From: Saccoglossus kowalevskii | Lineage: Eukaryota; Hemichordata; Enteropneusta; Harrimaniidae | Length of the DNA stretch: 64,000 nt | Direction of reading: 5' to 3' | Assembly: GCF_000003605.2 (NCBI RefSeq) | Contig: NW_003119425.1 | Coordinates: 658,437 to 722,436, forward strand | Shown here: piece by piece, positions 53,901 to 62,350 of the stretch | How the letters are laid out: every line of letters begins with the position of its first letter | Numbering within the stretch: the first letter of the stretch is position 1 | The notes under the pieces: generated by a model | What the model saw: the letters and a program-made list of their open reading frames with translations, nothing else | What the model was told of the DNA's origin: nothing | Database searches by the model: none | Made by a program: the position numbers and the translations under genes

Positions 53901-56900
53901 AAAGAACCTAATAGGAAAATAGAGGGCAATACAACGTCTATTGTAAATTCAAATGTATAGATCGTACTTGTAGAAATAATTGTTCCATGGTAAAATATCA
54001 TGTGAACCCAATGCAAACAACAACATAAACAAGTGAATGAAATTAAACGGTCATAAAATACAAAAAAAAAGTTAGTTACGAACATTGGTCTCATCCGTAC
54101 AACAACGACAGAGATTTTTAAATGACTAAATGTGTTCACTTTCCAGCAAGTGAGAGTGCAGAGTGGTAGGGATTCCAAGTTCCAAGACACAATAATGATA
54201 TTTTGTCGCCAGTACAATGTAGAACTACATATTTACCGCATATGTGTTGTTTATGTTTTAAGTAATAATTATGATATGTAATTGTTTTGCCTAGAGGTAA
54301 TTTGTCAACATATGACATTTTTTTCCCACACGCTCTTCCCCCCGTTGATACGCTAACGGTTATAAGGAGAGTAAGTCTAACATAGATTACGTCAACTTTA
54401 GGAACTTTGCATTCTCCAGAAAAAAACACACGACGAATTGTTTATGAAATCGAAAACAATATGTATTTGAATTAAAAGAATATGGTTGACATTGGCTACA
54501 ACGTACATTTACACGGATTATGAAGGTTTGAACAGAATCATGTTCATATTATGCATATTTATACTCCCAGTGCGGAGCATGTCGTAATCCCAAACAGGTT
54601 TTGCGAAAAAATGATTGGTAGAACAGTTGAACTTAGTAGACTTAGACCGTACTACTGACGGTCACAGAACTCTTACCAAGAAACGCACTGTTTGGAATCT
54701 CTCCGTCTTTTTTCTTAACCAAGACACTAATTCCAGTTGATATAAAAGGAGTCGAGAAATCGACAACTTCCGATCTCTCTTCCGTAATTCGAACAGCGCC
54801 AATGGCGGCATCTGCTCTGTGTTTTACAATTGCTCCAATCATGCCGTTCCACTCATCTTCCTTTCCGTCCGCCTCCACCTTTGCACCGTAGTTGCCGTCG
54901 TCGACAAGGCGAAGCTCATAGGTAAAACCTATGTCCTCTTTCAGTTTTTCTAGTAAACTAATGCAGAAACCTAGACAACATTTTCCTCTGCAATAAATGG
55001 AGCCATTCAATGTCAGTAACCATATGTAGACTGAGTATTAATATTGTTGACTAAATAGCGAAACCAACATATATTTTCAAATTTACTTCGATTGCGTATT
55101 GTATTGTATTTCATTTTATTGTACTGTAGTGTATTGTAATGTACAATGATATTGTATTGTATTGTATTGTAGTGTAGTGTAGTGTAGTGTAGTGTAGTGT
55201 AGTGTAGTGTAGTGTAGTGTAGTGTAGTGTAGTGTAGTGTAGTGTAGTGTATCGCAATGTGTAATGGTATTGTATTTCATTCCATTGAATTGTATTGCAC
55301 TGTTATTAAATGGCGAAACAAGTCAAGAGTTCTGTTGATTGTAAGAATCGTTTCGTATGTATTTGTTTGGTAATCTATGAATGCAATTCTTTTATGTGCA
55401 GTGGGCAATTCAGTTATGAAATAATTAAATAGAAGTAAGAGAAAATGTTAAATAGAGATGAAGTATTCATGGAATCAAGCATTTTACTGGGAATAAAATA
55501 AATCATGATTAGTGCAATATCAACATATATAATATAAGGTTATTACGAGGATACCTCAAATTATGCATGAAAACAGTACAGCGGGAGTATCGACGGCGTA
55601 CAGGAGAATGCCGAAACTCATGAAAATGCCGAAATTTAAAAAAGTTTAGAACAGTGTCATGAATTTGTTTTCGCGTATCTGTTAACCGACTTAATTAGTT
55701 GATTACGAGCGAATTGCTGTGTTATGTCCGTCATCGTGTAGGCCTATTTGAAGTTTTGGACGGAACTTGGCTCAGTGATTTGGAACTAATTACCAGATAA
55801 CCGCCGCTTTTTAGACTACTCATGTTGACAGTTTATATCCGTAGTTATTAATGTAGTGAACGATTAATCAAAATATATGACGTATTCAGTACTTAGTGTG
55901 ATTGGCTTTATGATTGAAGGTTACGCCCTAGAGTCTTTTACTGTTTTGTAATTGGTTAGAGTTTTGAAAATGAATAAAGAGAGTTTGAGTTGGTCTTGGC
56001 GAATACTCCACGACAGACGCAGTCGAGAGTCCAGTCCAGGGGCGAGCCTTGAGGCAGTCCAGTCTTGGGCGAGTCTTGGTTCAGCCTTGTGAGAGTCTTG
56101 GGGACTTTTCCCCAGGGCGCTGTGTCTTATAGAGTGCTCCAAAAGATCGACTAAGACGAGAGTTGAAACGTATTTCGTTATGTGTGTCTTATTTGACTGT
56201 AAAGTTAAAGTGACTTTCCCGATCCCGTACCTCAAGGGGACGAGATATAGAGACGAGACGAGTTTCCCCCCTGACACGTGTGGAGAACCCCGAGAGAAAA
56301 GAGATTTACCCCCTGATAACAGAATCAGCGAACTTCTTTGTATGGAGTCCGGTCAAAATTATATAGAGAACTGTTACGCGAGTAATAATTCCATATTTTG
56401 AATTTGCATTTATATGGTACGATGAAAATACCCAGTGCAATACGGCAAACTTACGGCACGCTGTAACTTATGGCGTTATGGTGACGGTTGTATACTAAAC
56501 ATGGTTAGCAGCACACATAGTGGTTCATTGGTCAGTCGATCAGGTACAGTAAAAGCCACACTTTATTAGAGAATCTTGAACCCTGGTCGAATGTGTCTTG
56601 TTATCAACAACCGCCAATGTTCCGGAACTCTTGCAATTTTGATGGAGTGTTGAGAATTGCGCGGAAGTGTAATGCGTATTGAGAAATCGTCGGGCAAGAA
56701 TTCAATCTTTCACGCGTGTTGTTGAATTCCCTTTCAATCAACATCGGCGCTCTGTTGGGACATGACAAGTCATAAAATCGACACTACAGTCTGTGTTTCA
56801 TTGAAGAGACGGAAATTCAAGAAAACAATTTACCCGACATTCCGGCTTTAGTTTCAAAGTGGAGGATGTGTAACAAAACACATCGAAAGCCTGATAAATG

Positions 56901-59900
56901 AAAGTATCACACAGCAAACAGTCTGCTAGTTGATGTTTAGGCATTTAGTTTAACAATGTAGTTTGGAACAAAATGACTTCGGCAGTAAACATACATACAC
57001 ATAACAACTATAGCGTACAACGTTCAAAGGAAATAAGCTTCAATATGTTCTTGTGAGTAATAAAAGTACAAAAAACAAATCATATTGACAAAAAATATAT
57101 AATAGGGAAGAATTTCATTATACGATGATAAAATCATATAGTCATATAATACAATGACCACATCACACTGATATACTACTAGAATTGCACCTGACAATAC
57201 AAAAATGTTTCCATAAAGATCATGTCATATGCTCAGCGGTTAAAGGGCATAATTGATCCAGCGTTGCAAATTAAACTTATGTGACTAAGTAAACTAACCG
57301 TCGTCAATATATTACATACATAATATATATATATATATATATATTGATTATAGACAGGAAGTAACTATTTAAAAATATATCATCATAATGTTTGTGAGAG
57401 CATGCAGACATCAATAAAAGGTTTGGTTCGTCGTGATATCCATGCGATGTTTAAATAGGATACACTTTACGAATCAAGTCACATCAAAAGCTCTTTGAAA
57501 TAAAGCATAATCGAAAGAATGTTACTAAATTTAAAGTGAGGGAGTCAACACCGGCGCACGCGACAGATGGCCATAGCGTGTCAATGTTTACAAACAAGCG
57601 TCTACCCACGAGCCTTTGCGTTTTTAGCGTGTGTTGTTATCATCGCTTGAGACTCAATTCGCGCGCGTGCGCAGGTGATGACCCTCTAGCTTTAAAAATG
57701 GTACTAACGTTGATGAGGCAATGATCTAAATGTCAGCGCACCCTTAAAATACAGCCGTCTCTCGACTTCTGCTGTATGACATATAATGTCTGGGAACATG
57801 GCTAGACAATTACAATTAATTGCAATAGATTGCATCTACTAATCCCGTATTCATTTAGTTTGTAATTAAACTGACAGTCGGACAGTAGAGTCTTTATAAA
57901 TAAGGTTTGTTGCTACTTATCAAGAATGACATGATTTGATTTCTGGTGTGTGTCTGTAGTGTATACGACGTTCGACTGTTGTAAATTGGCTTTCGACATC
58001 GATAAACCAACTCAGGGAAAACATTTAGATTAGAATATTGACGTAGGGGACATTTGAAGGATCAACTTATATGCTTGTTCGGGTTTCTGAGGGGCAATAA
58101 GGGTGGATGTAATAAAAAAGATCCTGATTACATAGACCTGGGTCTTCAGAAATTCCGAAGTGGATGGAAAGTGCACTTACCTCGTCGTTTCGTTTTTTTC
58201 ACCACATTTGACCCCGTACTTGCAAACTACCTCGTTCTTTTCCAGTGGAATAGTCAAAACAAAAGGCTCCTCCACTATCGTTGTGAATCTCATATGCCTA
58301 TGTGGAGAAAGCCCCTTCGGCGCTTCATGAGTGCCACCAATCCACAGCACGGTCGCCATTGTCATGTTATTGTCCTGCCAATAGCCCACCTGCGTGCAAA
58401 GTGAAGCGGAGCGCATTCCCCGAACAGTTAATAAGAATAGTATGTAATCCAAACAACTTCAGGGTTTGATCATTATCTTATAATAAATAATCTTAATACA
58501 ATTATACCTTGATCCATTGCTGCTAACTATACATGTACTTAAGTTGTGCAACTTTACAAGTGTACAAGAGTACAATGCCACCTATTTGTTCATGTAGTTT
58601 AAATATATGTTTACATGCTTTTTATTTTCATTATAATAATTTTAATGTAAATCCAAAATAGCTTTAATTTAAGATGATAATACATTAGGCGAAATAAAAA
58701 CGCGAATGATAATTAAGTAATTTATAAATATAAATATAATAAGTATGATCCACTTTGTGGAAAATGTTATATAATCGGAACAGCAATTTTTCTGCAAAAT
58801 GCGCTGTGATTGCTTCTAATTGTCAGATTTATTTGCTATTTCATTTTTAAGAAGTAATTAAACATATATGTTCAGCAAATTATTCCGCCCATATTCCCAA
58901 TATGCACATATCAATATGGCGTAGACATTTTACGTATAAATGGCAATGAATGGGTAAAATATAAATATAATTTTATATAACTATTTTTTTATAATAGCAG
59001 TATAAACCATAATCTACATATAAGTTTGTTTCTAAGAGATTTTTGTTCTCATTTTCGATTGTTATATCCTAGTTATTCATTTTTCATAAGCAAACTTCCT
59101 AAAAATTTAAGCCATATCGATGACGATAGATTCGTGATAGACTCACACCGGATATGTATTATTATTTCTCATATTATTAGATCATCTAAAAGGAAGGTGT
59201 ATCAAAAATGTACGTAAATGTAAAAAAAAACTGTTCAGGTTGCACAATTGTGTCATTGTTGTCATGTAATTTGTCCACAATTCACAAATACATCAAAATT
59301 TTAAGCCATTTTGCATTAAGATGGAATTACTAGTTTTGAAGTTAAGACGAACAACAACTTTGAGACCACAGGCTGAACATAGATGGCGCCGTACCCTTTC
59401 GATTATTCGATTATTTTTTTTAAGAACTTGATAAATTGAGTGAGAGCACTTGGATGTAATAGTCGTAATTTTTATTGACGGAAGAAATTACACTTCTTTA
59501 AACAGTGAATAAGCTACTGATTTTACAAAATCATCTGTTTATTATTATTATTTTTTAACAAAAATATATAATAACTGTTATTGGCCATACCTCTTTCCAT
59601 GTCCTCGAGGAATCCAGGTTTAATATCGAGAGCTTTGGATTCTTAACGACACCGTGTTTGTCAAACACAAAATTTTTGTATGGAATTTCATCTCTGGTGA
59701 GGTAGTCATAGAAATATTTACTTCCGTGGTAACTGTGTCCACCCTGCGCTTTACATCCAGCGTTATTCCCCAACTCAATTTGATAGCCGTCGGCAAGGTA
59801 ACCAGTCAGTCTTGTTGTGTATGTAGTAGCGGCATCTACTATTGCATCGTCAATTGTGTAGTCTATACCTTCAAATTTCACGGCGACTAGACCAACTGGA

Positions 59901-60328
59901 AACTCCGGTGGCGGTTTAAGAATACCCTCATGTCCCCCGAGAGAAAGTTCTAGAACTAGCCATATGTAGCCGTAAGTCAGTAGATCTAATTCTTCGGCTA
60001 CTTTAAATACTTCCCTCGCTTCCCCTGCATCAGCAAATAAAATAATAATGGTGCATTCCCCTTTGGTCAGCTTCGACAACGTGGAGGTTATGGTGTCATT
60101 TTCACCGATTCCCATTGCAAACGTCTCGCAGATTTCCCAACTGCTGTCGTGGTCACTGCCTTCCCCAATTGTGCGATGTTGAAGTTCGCTGAGGAACTCT
60201 ACGCGACCAGGCAGCTGGGATGTGATGATGGCAAAATGATACCAGTGGTGATACTCCAGAAATGCAAGCAAAGCCCCAACTTGTTGGGAAATAGACGATC
60301 CTATTTGGAGAAAGACTTCATGTTCGTC
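44494..60328 (-). CDS. GRIN-like: NMDA-type ionotropic glutamate receptor subunit, 10 exons, 5' end missing
   Basis: Joined exons (minus strand): 60328-59591, 58389-58181, 54987-54677, 53907-53782, 53419-53199, 48185-48025, 47143-46962, 45719-45478, 45310-45171, 44923-44494. They total 2760 nt, or 919 residues plus stop. Every junction has an AG acceptor and GT donor, and the phases agree throughout. Domain order (numbering from the first visible residue): amino-terminal domain 1-246, S1 ligand-binding half about 255-415, M1 426-446, pore loop about 470-485, M3 about 496-517, S2 about 535-670, M4 682-702, cytoplasmic tail 703-919. Such subunits form tetrameric cation channels in the plasma membrane, usually with a GluN1 partner. 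The family call is certain. The subfamily is mixed (GluN2-like S1 and pore, GluN3-like S2 and linkers). The signal peptide and start of the amino-terminal domain are not in the recognised exons. Confidence 0.93.
45171..45310 (-). CDS. GRIN-like: GluN exon: basic, coiled-coil-like cytoplasmic segment
   Basis: This exon is inferred from splice signals and phase, not from a long open frame. The acceptor CTTTCGTTAG and donor AAAAAG|GTATTT enclose 140 nt. It is open in the only phase that fits both neighbours (0 in, 2 out). It encodes 46 residues ending with ELRRTRSRIAELEKALAK, a basic and then heptad-like Leu/Ala pattern. GluN3 tails carry a comparable coiled coil (LSELEKQIQVIRQEL). RRTRSR resembles an RXR-type ER-retention signal (inference). 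Confidence 0.8.
45478..45719 (-). CDS. GRIN-like: GluN exon: end of S2, helix M4, membrane-proximal tail
   Basis: This 242-nt exon runs from acceptor ATTGTTTTCAG to donor CAG|GTGACA. GFLQKISDTWMESTC gives the end of S2 and the second cysteine of its disulfide, close to GluN3 GF...HDKWY..VPC. IENLAGVFYLLSAG is the pre-M4 and M4 signature (GluN2 IDNMAGVFYMLAAA), with M4 at about 682-702. Directly after the membrane comes EHFCRTCCQKIQC. These four clustered cysteines could be palmitoylated like the cysteine clusters of GluN2 tails (inference). Confidence 0.94.
46962..47143 (-). CDS. GRIN-like: GluN exon: middle of ligand-binding half S2
   Basis: This 182-nt exon runs from acceptor CTTCTGTTTCAG to donor AATG|GTAAGA. 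It encodes ELDAFIYDSEVLNSF. Asp597 is the conserved residue that holds the ligand amino group, preceded by Tyr as in GluN2 rather than the Trp of GluN1. HCDLMLVG supplies the first cysteine of the S2 disulfide, and STGYAVAF plus KDSHWKE match GluN2 TTGYGIA and KDSHWKR. The split first glycine codon joins correctly to the previous exon. Confidence 0.94.
48025..48185 (-). CDS. GRIN-like: GluN exon: start of ligand-binding half S2
   Basis: This 161-nt exon runs from acceptor TTCCCATCAG (phase 0) to donor GG|GTAAGC (phase 2). It encodes KPLRFATVASSSVENLIKK and MHTYM, aligning with GluN2 PFRFGTVPNGSTERNI and GluN3 GFRFGTV.ESSAE.YI. The key pair after the loop is Ser555-Val556. GluN2 has Ser-Thr, whose Thr holds the glutamate side chain. 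GluN1 has Ser-Val and GluN3 Ser-Ala, both glycine binders. The exon is preceded by the longest intron (48186-53198). Confidence 0.93.
48480..48620. repeat. dispersed fragment shared with 25480-25920
   Basis: GGCCATTTTGTTTT and ACTGTGCCATG(A/C)ATGGCTTG occur in both places with different spacing. A weak, short relationship. Confidence 0.4.
48722..49050 (-). repeat. dispersed repeat, second copy of 3655-4010
   Basis: Reverse complement of the 3655-4010 repeat, here in the large GluN intron (48186-53198). A 93-codon minus-strand frame runs through it, but the copy at 3655 does not keep that frame, so it is not called a gene. Confidence 0.85.
49051..53198. other. rest of the largest GluN intron
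   Basis: It spans the break between the GFNDPK linker and the S2 start. A 63-codon minus-strand frame (50368-50559) and a plus-strand ATG next to a perfect splice donor (51469-51484) are the only coding-like signs. Neither is enough to call a gene. Confidence 0.5.
53199..53419 (-). CDS. GRIN-like: GluN exon: pore loop M2, gate helix M3 and M3-S2 linker
   Basis: This 221-nt exon runs from acceptor TTTTTTCACAG to donor AAG|GTAGAT. The pore loop IWMTYGILFNNTV keeps the Asn-Asn pair (480/481) that in GluN2 controls Ca2+ permeation and Mg2+ block. GluN3 has Gly/Arg there. M3 follows as TNMWACFALVFVA. The gate motif that is nearly always SYTANLAAF reads MYTADLVTH (510-518), with Thr517 at the Lurcher position. 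The end, TGFNDPK, matches the GINDP/GIHDPK linker of GluN1 and GluN3. The GluN1 DRPEER motif is absent. Confidence 0.95.
53782..53907 (-). CDS. GRIN-like: GluN exon: pre-M1 and first membrane helix M1
   Basis: This 126-nt exon runs from acceptor TTTTCCTATTAG to donor AGAG|GTAAAT. It encodes SFHLSVWIF and a strongly hydrophobic helix (residues 426-446), then EWFSPGGYDRN. That matches the family pattern of M1 followed by E-[YW]-x-SP (GluN2 EYFSPVGYNR, GluN3 EWRSPYG). The position between S1 and the pore exon is as expected. Neighbouring introns are 53908-54676 and 53420-53781. Confidence 0.93.
54677..54987 (-). CDS. GRIN-like: GluN exon: core of ligand-binding half S1
   Basis: This 311-nt exon runs from acceptor TTTATTGCAG to donor CTTG|GTAAGA. 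It encodes KCCLGFCISLLEKL, the DGNYGA loop, WNGMIG, RADAAIG and EERSEVVDFSTPF, the signature path of an NMDA-class S1 lobe. The arginine of EERSE (residue 387) is the universal ligand alpha-carboxylate contact. Two other pocket positions are unusual: the family Ser/Pro and Thr before it (GluN2A S511 and T513) are Ala380 and Arg382 here. The exon ends just before the pre-M1 linker. The cysteines of KCCLGFC are conserved. Confidence 0.95.
55089..55310. repeat. pentanucleotide repeat, (TAGTG)n core
   Basis: A pure (GTAGT)n core at about 55167-55250 is flanked by diverged TATTG units (GTATTGTATT and similar). It lies in the GluN intron 54988-58180. Confidence 0.95.
55535..56500 (+). repeat. hairpin-bearing dispersed element, copy C, split by an insertion
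   Basis: The left part (55535-55654) has AAGGTTATTACGAGGATACC and TACAGCGGGAGTA like copy B. The right part (56318-56500) resumes with CAGCGAACTTCTTTGTATGG, GATGAAAATACCC and GCTGTAACTTATGGCG. The 663 bases between are foreign (see next entry). It is in the intron between the first and second halves of the S1 coding exons. Confidence 0.8.
55655..56317. mobile_element. insertion with 5-bp target duplication, possible solo LTR
   Basis: AACAG occurs once in the uninterrupted element copies but flanks this 663-base segment on both sides (55650-55654 and 56318-56322). The segment starts TGTCATG, is more GC-rich than its surroundings, contains AATAAA near 55973 and has no transposase or reverse transcriptase. 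Size, TG start and duplication suit a solo LTR fossil, but the right end is not a clean CA, so another non-autonomous element is possible. Confidence 0.4.
57325..57345. repeat. short (AT)n microsatellite
   Basis: About 20 bases of AT dinucleotides in the same intron. Confidence 0.9.
58181..58389 (-). CDS. GRIN-like: GluN exon: linker and start of ligand-binding half S1
   Basis: This 209-nt exon starts in phase 0 after TTTGCACGCAG and ends in phase 2 at a consensus donor (AG|GTAAGTGC). It begins VGYWQDNN and carries the S1 opening TIVEEPFVLT, followed by two cysteines in VCKYGVKCG that belong to the conserved loop-1 disulfide set. LEEPFV plus the C-x5-C spacing resembles GluN3 (LVLEEPFVFT...LC...LC) more than GluN2 (LEEKPFVIVE). 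NMT and NET are potential N-glycosylation sites. Upstream intron 58390-59590, downstream intron 54988-58180. Confidence 0.9.
59591..60328 (-). CDS. GRIN-like: GluN exon: amino-terminal domain (residues 1-246 of the visible part)
   Basis: This 738-nt exon starts after a pyrimidine-rich acceptor ending CTAACAG and ends GAG|GTATGG, both in phase 0. It encodes a periplasmic-binding-protein-like clamshell domain. The opening (FLQIGSSISQQVGALL, then EYHHW and ITSQLPG) aligns with GluN2 (FQFGASIQQQ, EYDW, VTSKFPG). The middle GYIWLV and EFPVGLVAV match GluN2 GYTWIV and EFPTGLISV. The end, RTWKEV, joins the next exon like GluN2 RKWERVG. NDT is a possible N-glycosylation site. The exon lies outside the membrane and modulates gating and assembly. 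About 130-150 residues of the family domain should precede it. Confidence 0.92.
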
Positions 60329-60676
60329 CTGTTAGGTACAAAACAATTAAAGACATTAATTTGCAGATCATCAAATTAATTTATATACAAATATACCGCA
60401 TGATACTAAAAATTATTAGTAGAATGTGCTCAATATGGTTAACGCACATTAGTTATTTGACGATATATATAAGATATAGGTGGACATTGTATTACTCAAA
60501 ATTAGATATATCAATATTGAAGTCAATACAAAGTTGCCTTTTACAAATTATATATTTTTTAGCTGACCCCAATACAAACATCAAAAACACGCTCTAATAT
60601 AATTATTGTAACGGCATGATGAAAGGGAACGTTTTATACTTTTTATTTAAATTGTGCACAGTATCTCTGAACAGAC

Positions 60677-60695
60677 ACACACACACACACACACT
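60677..60695. repeat. short (CA)n microsatellite
   Basis: About nine CA units upstream of the first recognised GluN exon. Confidence 0.9.
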
Positions 60696-62190
60696 AAACA
60701 AAATCAACAATTGTCTAGCCTTTAAATTCCCGTACAAGACCGTCGTCCACGTGGGTGTGTACTAACAAGTGATTACAGCCATCATATACAGGCTTGACGA
60801 ACAGTAGATCATGCAATGAATAGTGAATTCAGACACATATCATGATTTCAATGGTTCAATAATAACGCACAAGACGCGATCAATCATTCAGAACAATCTT
60901 GAGTTGAGAAACTCTCGAATAATTCAGAATACATCACTATGCCATCAATAATTCAAGCATGTTTTATAACAGCGATACTTCTGTACGCTCGTTAATTGTT
61001 TCACGGTTGTATCGATCCTCCCCGGGAACGTATTTATCATGATAAACTCAAGACCTCACGTACGTAAATCAGTAGAGCCTGAGATACTACAGTATCCATT
61101 GCGGCATCTAATTATTGCCCAGTGGCCATACGAAGGTTATCCTGGGGGGTACATCGCTAATAGCTCTGTAAACATGTCTGTACTTAGCAGGTACTCATTA
61201 GAGCCAACCGTTATGTTATGGGTTATGGGTCTGTCTTTAAGCGGCGAAGTGATACAAATAATTGTTACGTGGATCAGCCATAACCACACGGTTTCATTCT
61301 TTAAGATGTGTGTGATATTTCATTGACTGTTGCATGACGCACGTGTTTACAAACTATTTCATTAATCCGGAAAACTGCATTGGAATGTATTAGACAATCT
61401 TTCTAGTGTTTAAATTTAAATATTTTCCATTTTTTCCCAAATATGTTCTCATATTGTATGAAGCGTGGTATATTTGTAAACTTGTAAGACACATTATGGG
61501 TGATTACATTATATCCGCTTTATTCTACGCCGTAAGTATAATTCTGTAGAATTACAAGGTAAAATTGTATGTATCATTAACGCCATCAAAATCTAATTCG
61601 TTTACATGATTGTCGTAAGTATATATATTGCATCAATTTGTTTATTTCTGAACATATCAATATATGTACGGTTTTATCGACACAGTGTTACCATGCTAAC
61701 CAATTATCGGGAAATGCAGTTCGATATATTTAAACAAATCATAAGATTATCAAGGTAACATGAGGGAAAAGGACGCACATGGTTTGTAAAGTTATTAATA
61801 TTTCAAGATTATAACATACACAAACTATATCCACATTAATTGTCAATACAAATCAAAGATCAAAAGAACACTGCAATTGCACTATAATATCGACAAGAAC
61901 AAAACAAAATAACTGACAACGATACCACAGTGGAAAATTAATGAGTATAATTATGGTCCTTATTTTTAACGTGAAGTGATGTCAGATGTTTAAAAAAGGT
62001 AAGCACAGAGTGCGCCCTCAATATATAATTCTAGGGCATAATCATATGCTTATATCTCTGAGAACTCATGGTCAACATCAGAAAAATGACATTATTATCA
62101 TCTGTGTAATAGTGTTATTATACTTGACAACAATCTATTTTAATATTTAGGATAGTCGTGTCTTTAAAATAGCTGCAAATGTATTACAGG

Positions 62191-62350
62191 CCCGGGCATA
62201 GCGTATGAGTTCGGAAAGGTAAACACCAGATGTAAGAGTGAGTGGGACATTGCTGTAACGTCGAAAATTAAACCCCGGGCATAGCTAATGAGCTTGGAAA
62301 TGTATACCCCGAATGTAAGAGAAGGAGTGGGGTTTTGCCGTGAACGTGTA
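62191..62350 (+). repeat. two diverged tandem units, about 83 bp each
   Basis: Both start CCCGGGCATAGC(G/T) (62191 and 62274) and run through ATGAG.T.GGAAA.GTA, a GATGTAAGAG-like stretch and a TG(C/A)CGT(G)AACGT-like end. Confidence 0.8.

Noticed and set aside
55921-56277. 118-codon minus-strand frame with Asp/Ser/Arg-rich repeats
   Set aside because: It falls inside the LTR-like insertion, has low-complexity composition and no known domain.
58054-58404. 116-codon plus-strand frame
   Set aside because: It overlaps the confirmed GluN S1-start exon on the other strand and has no family resemblance.
61039-61326. Possible upstream GluN amino-terminal exon
   Set aside because: The frame is on the wrong strand and shows none of the amino-terminal-domain motifs.
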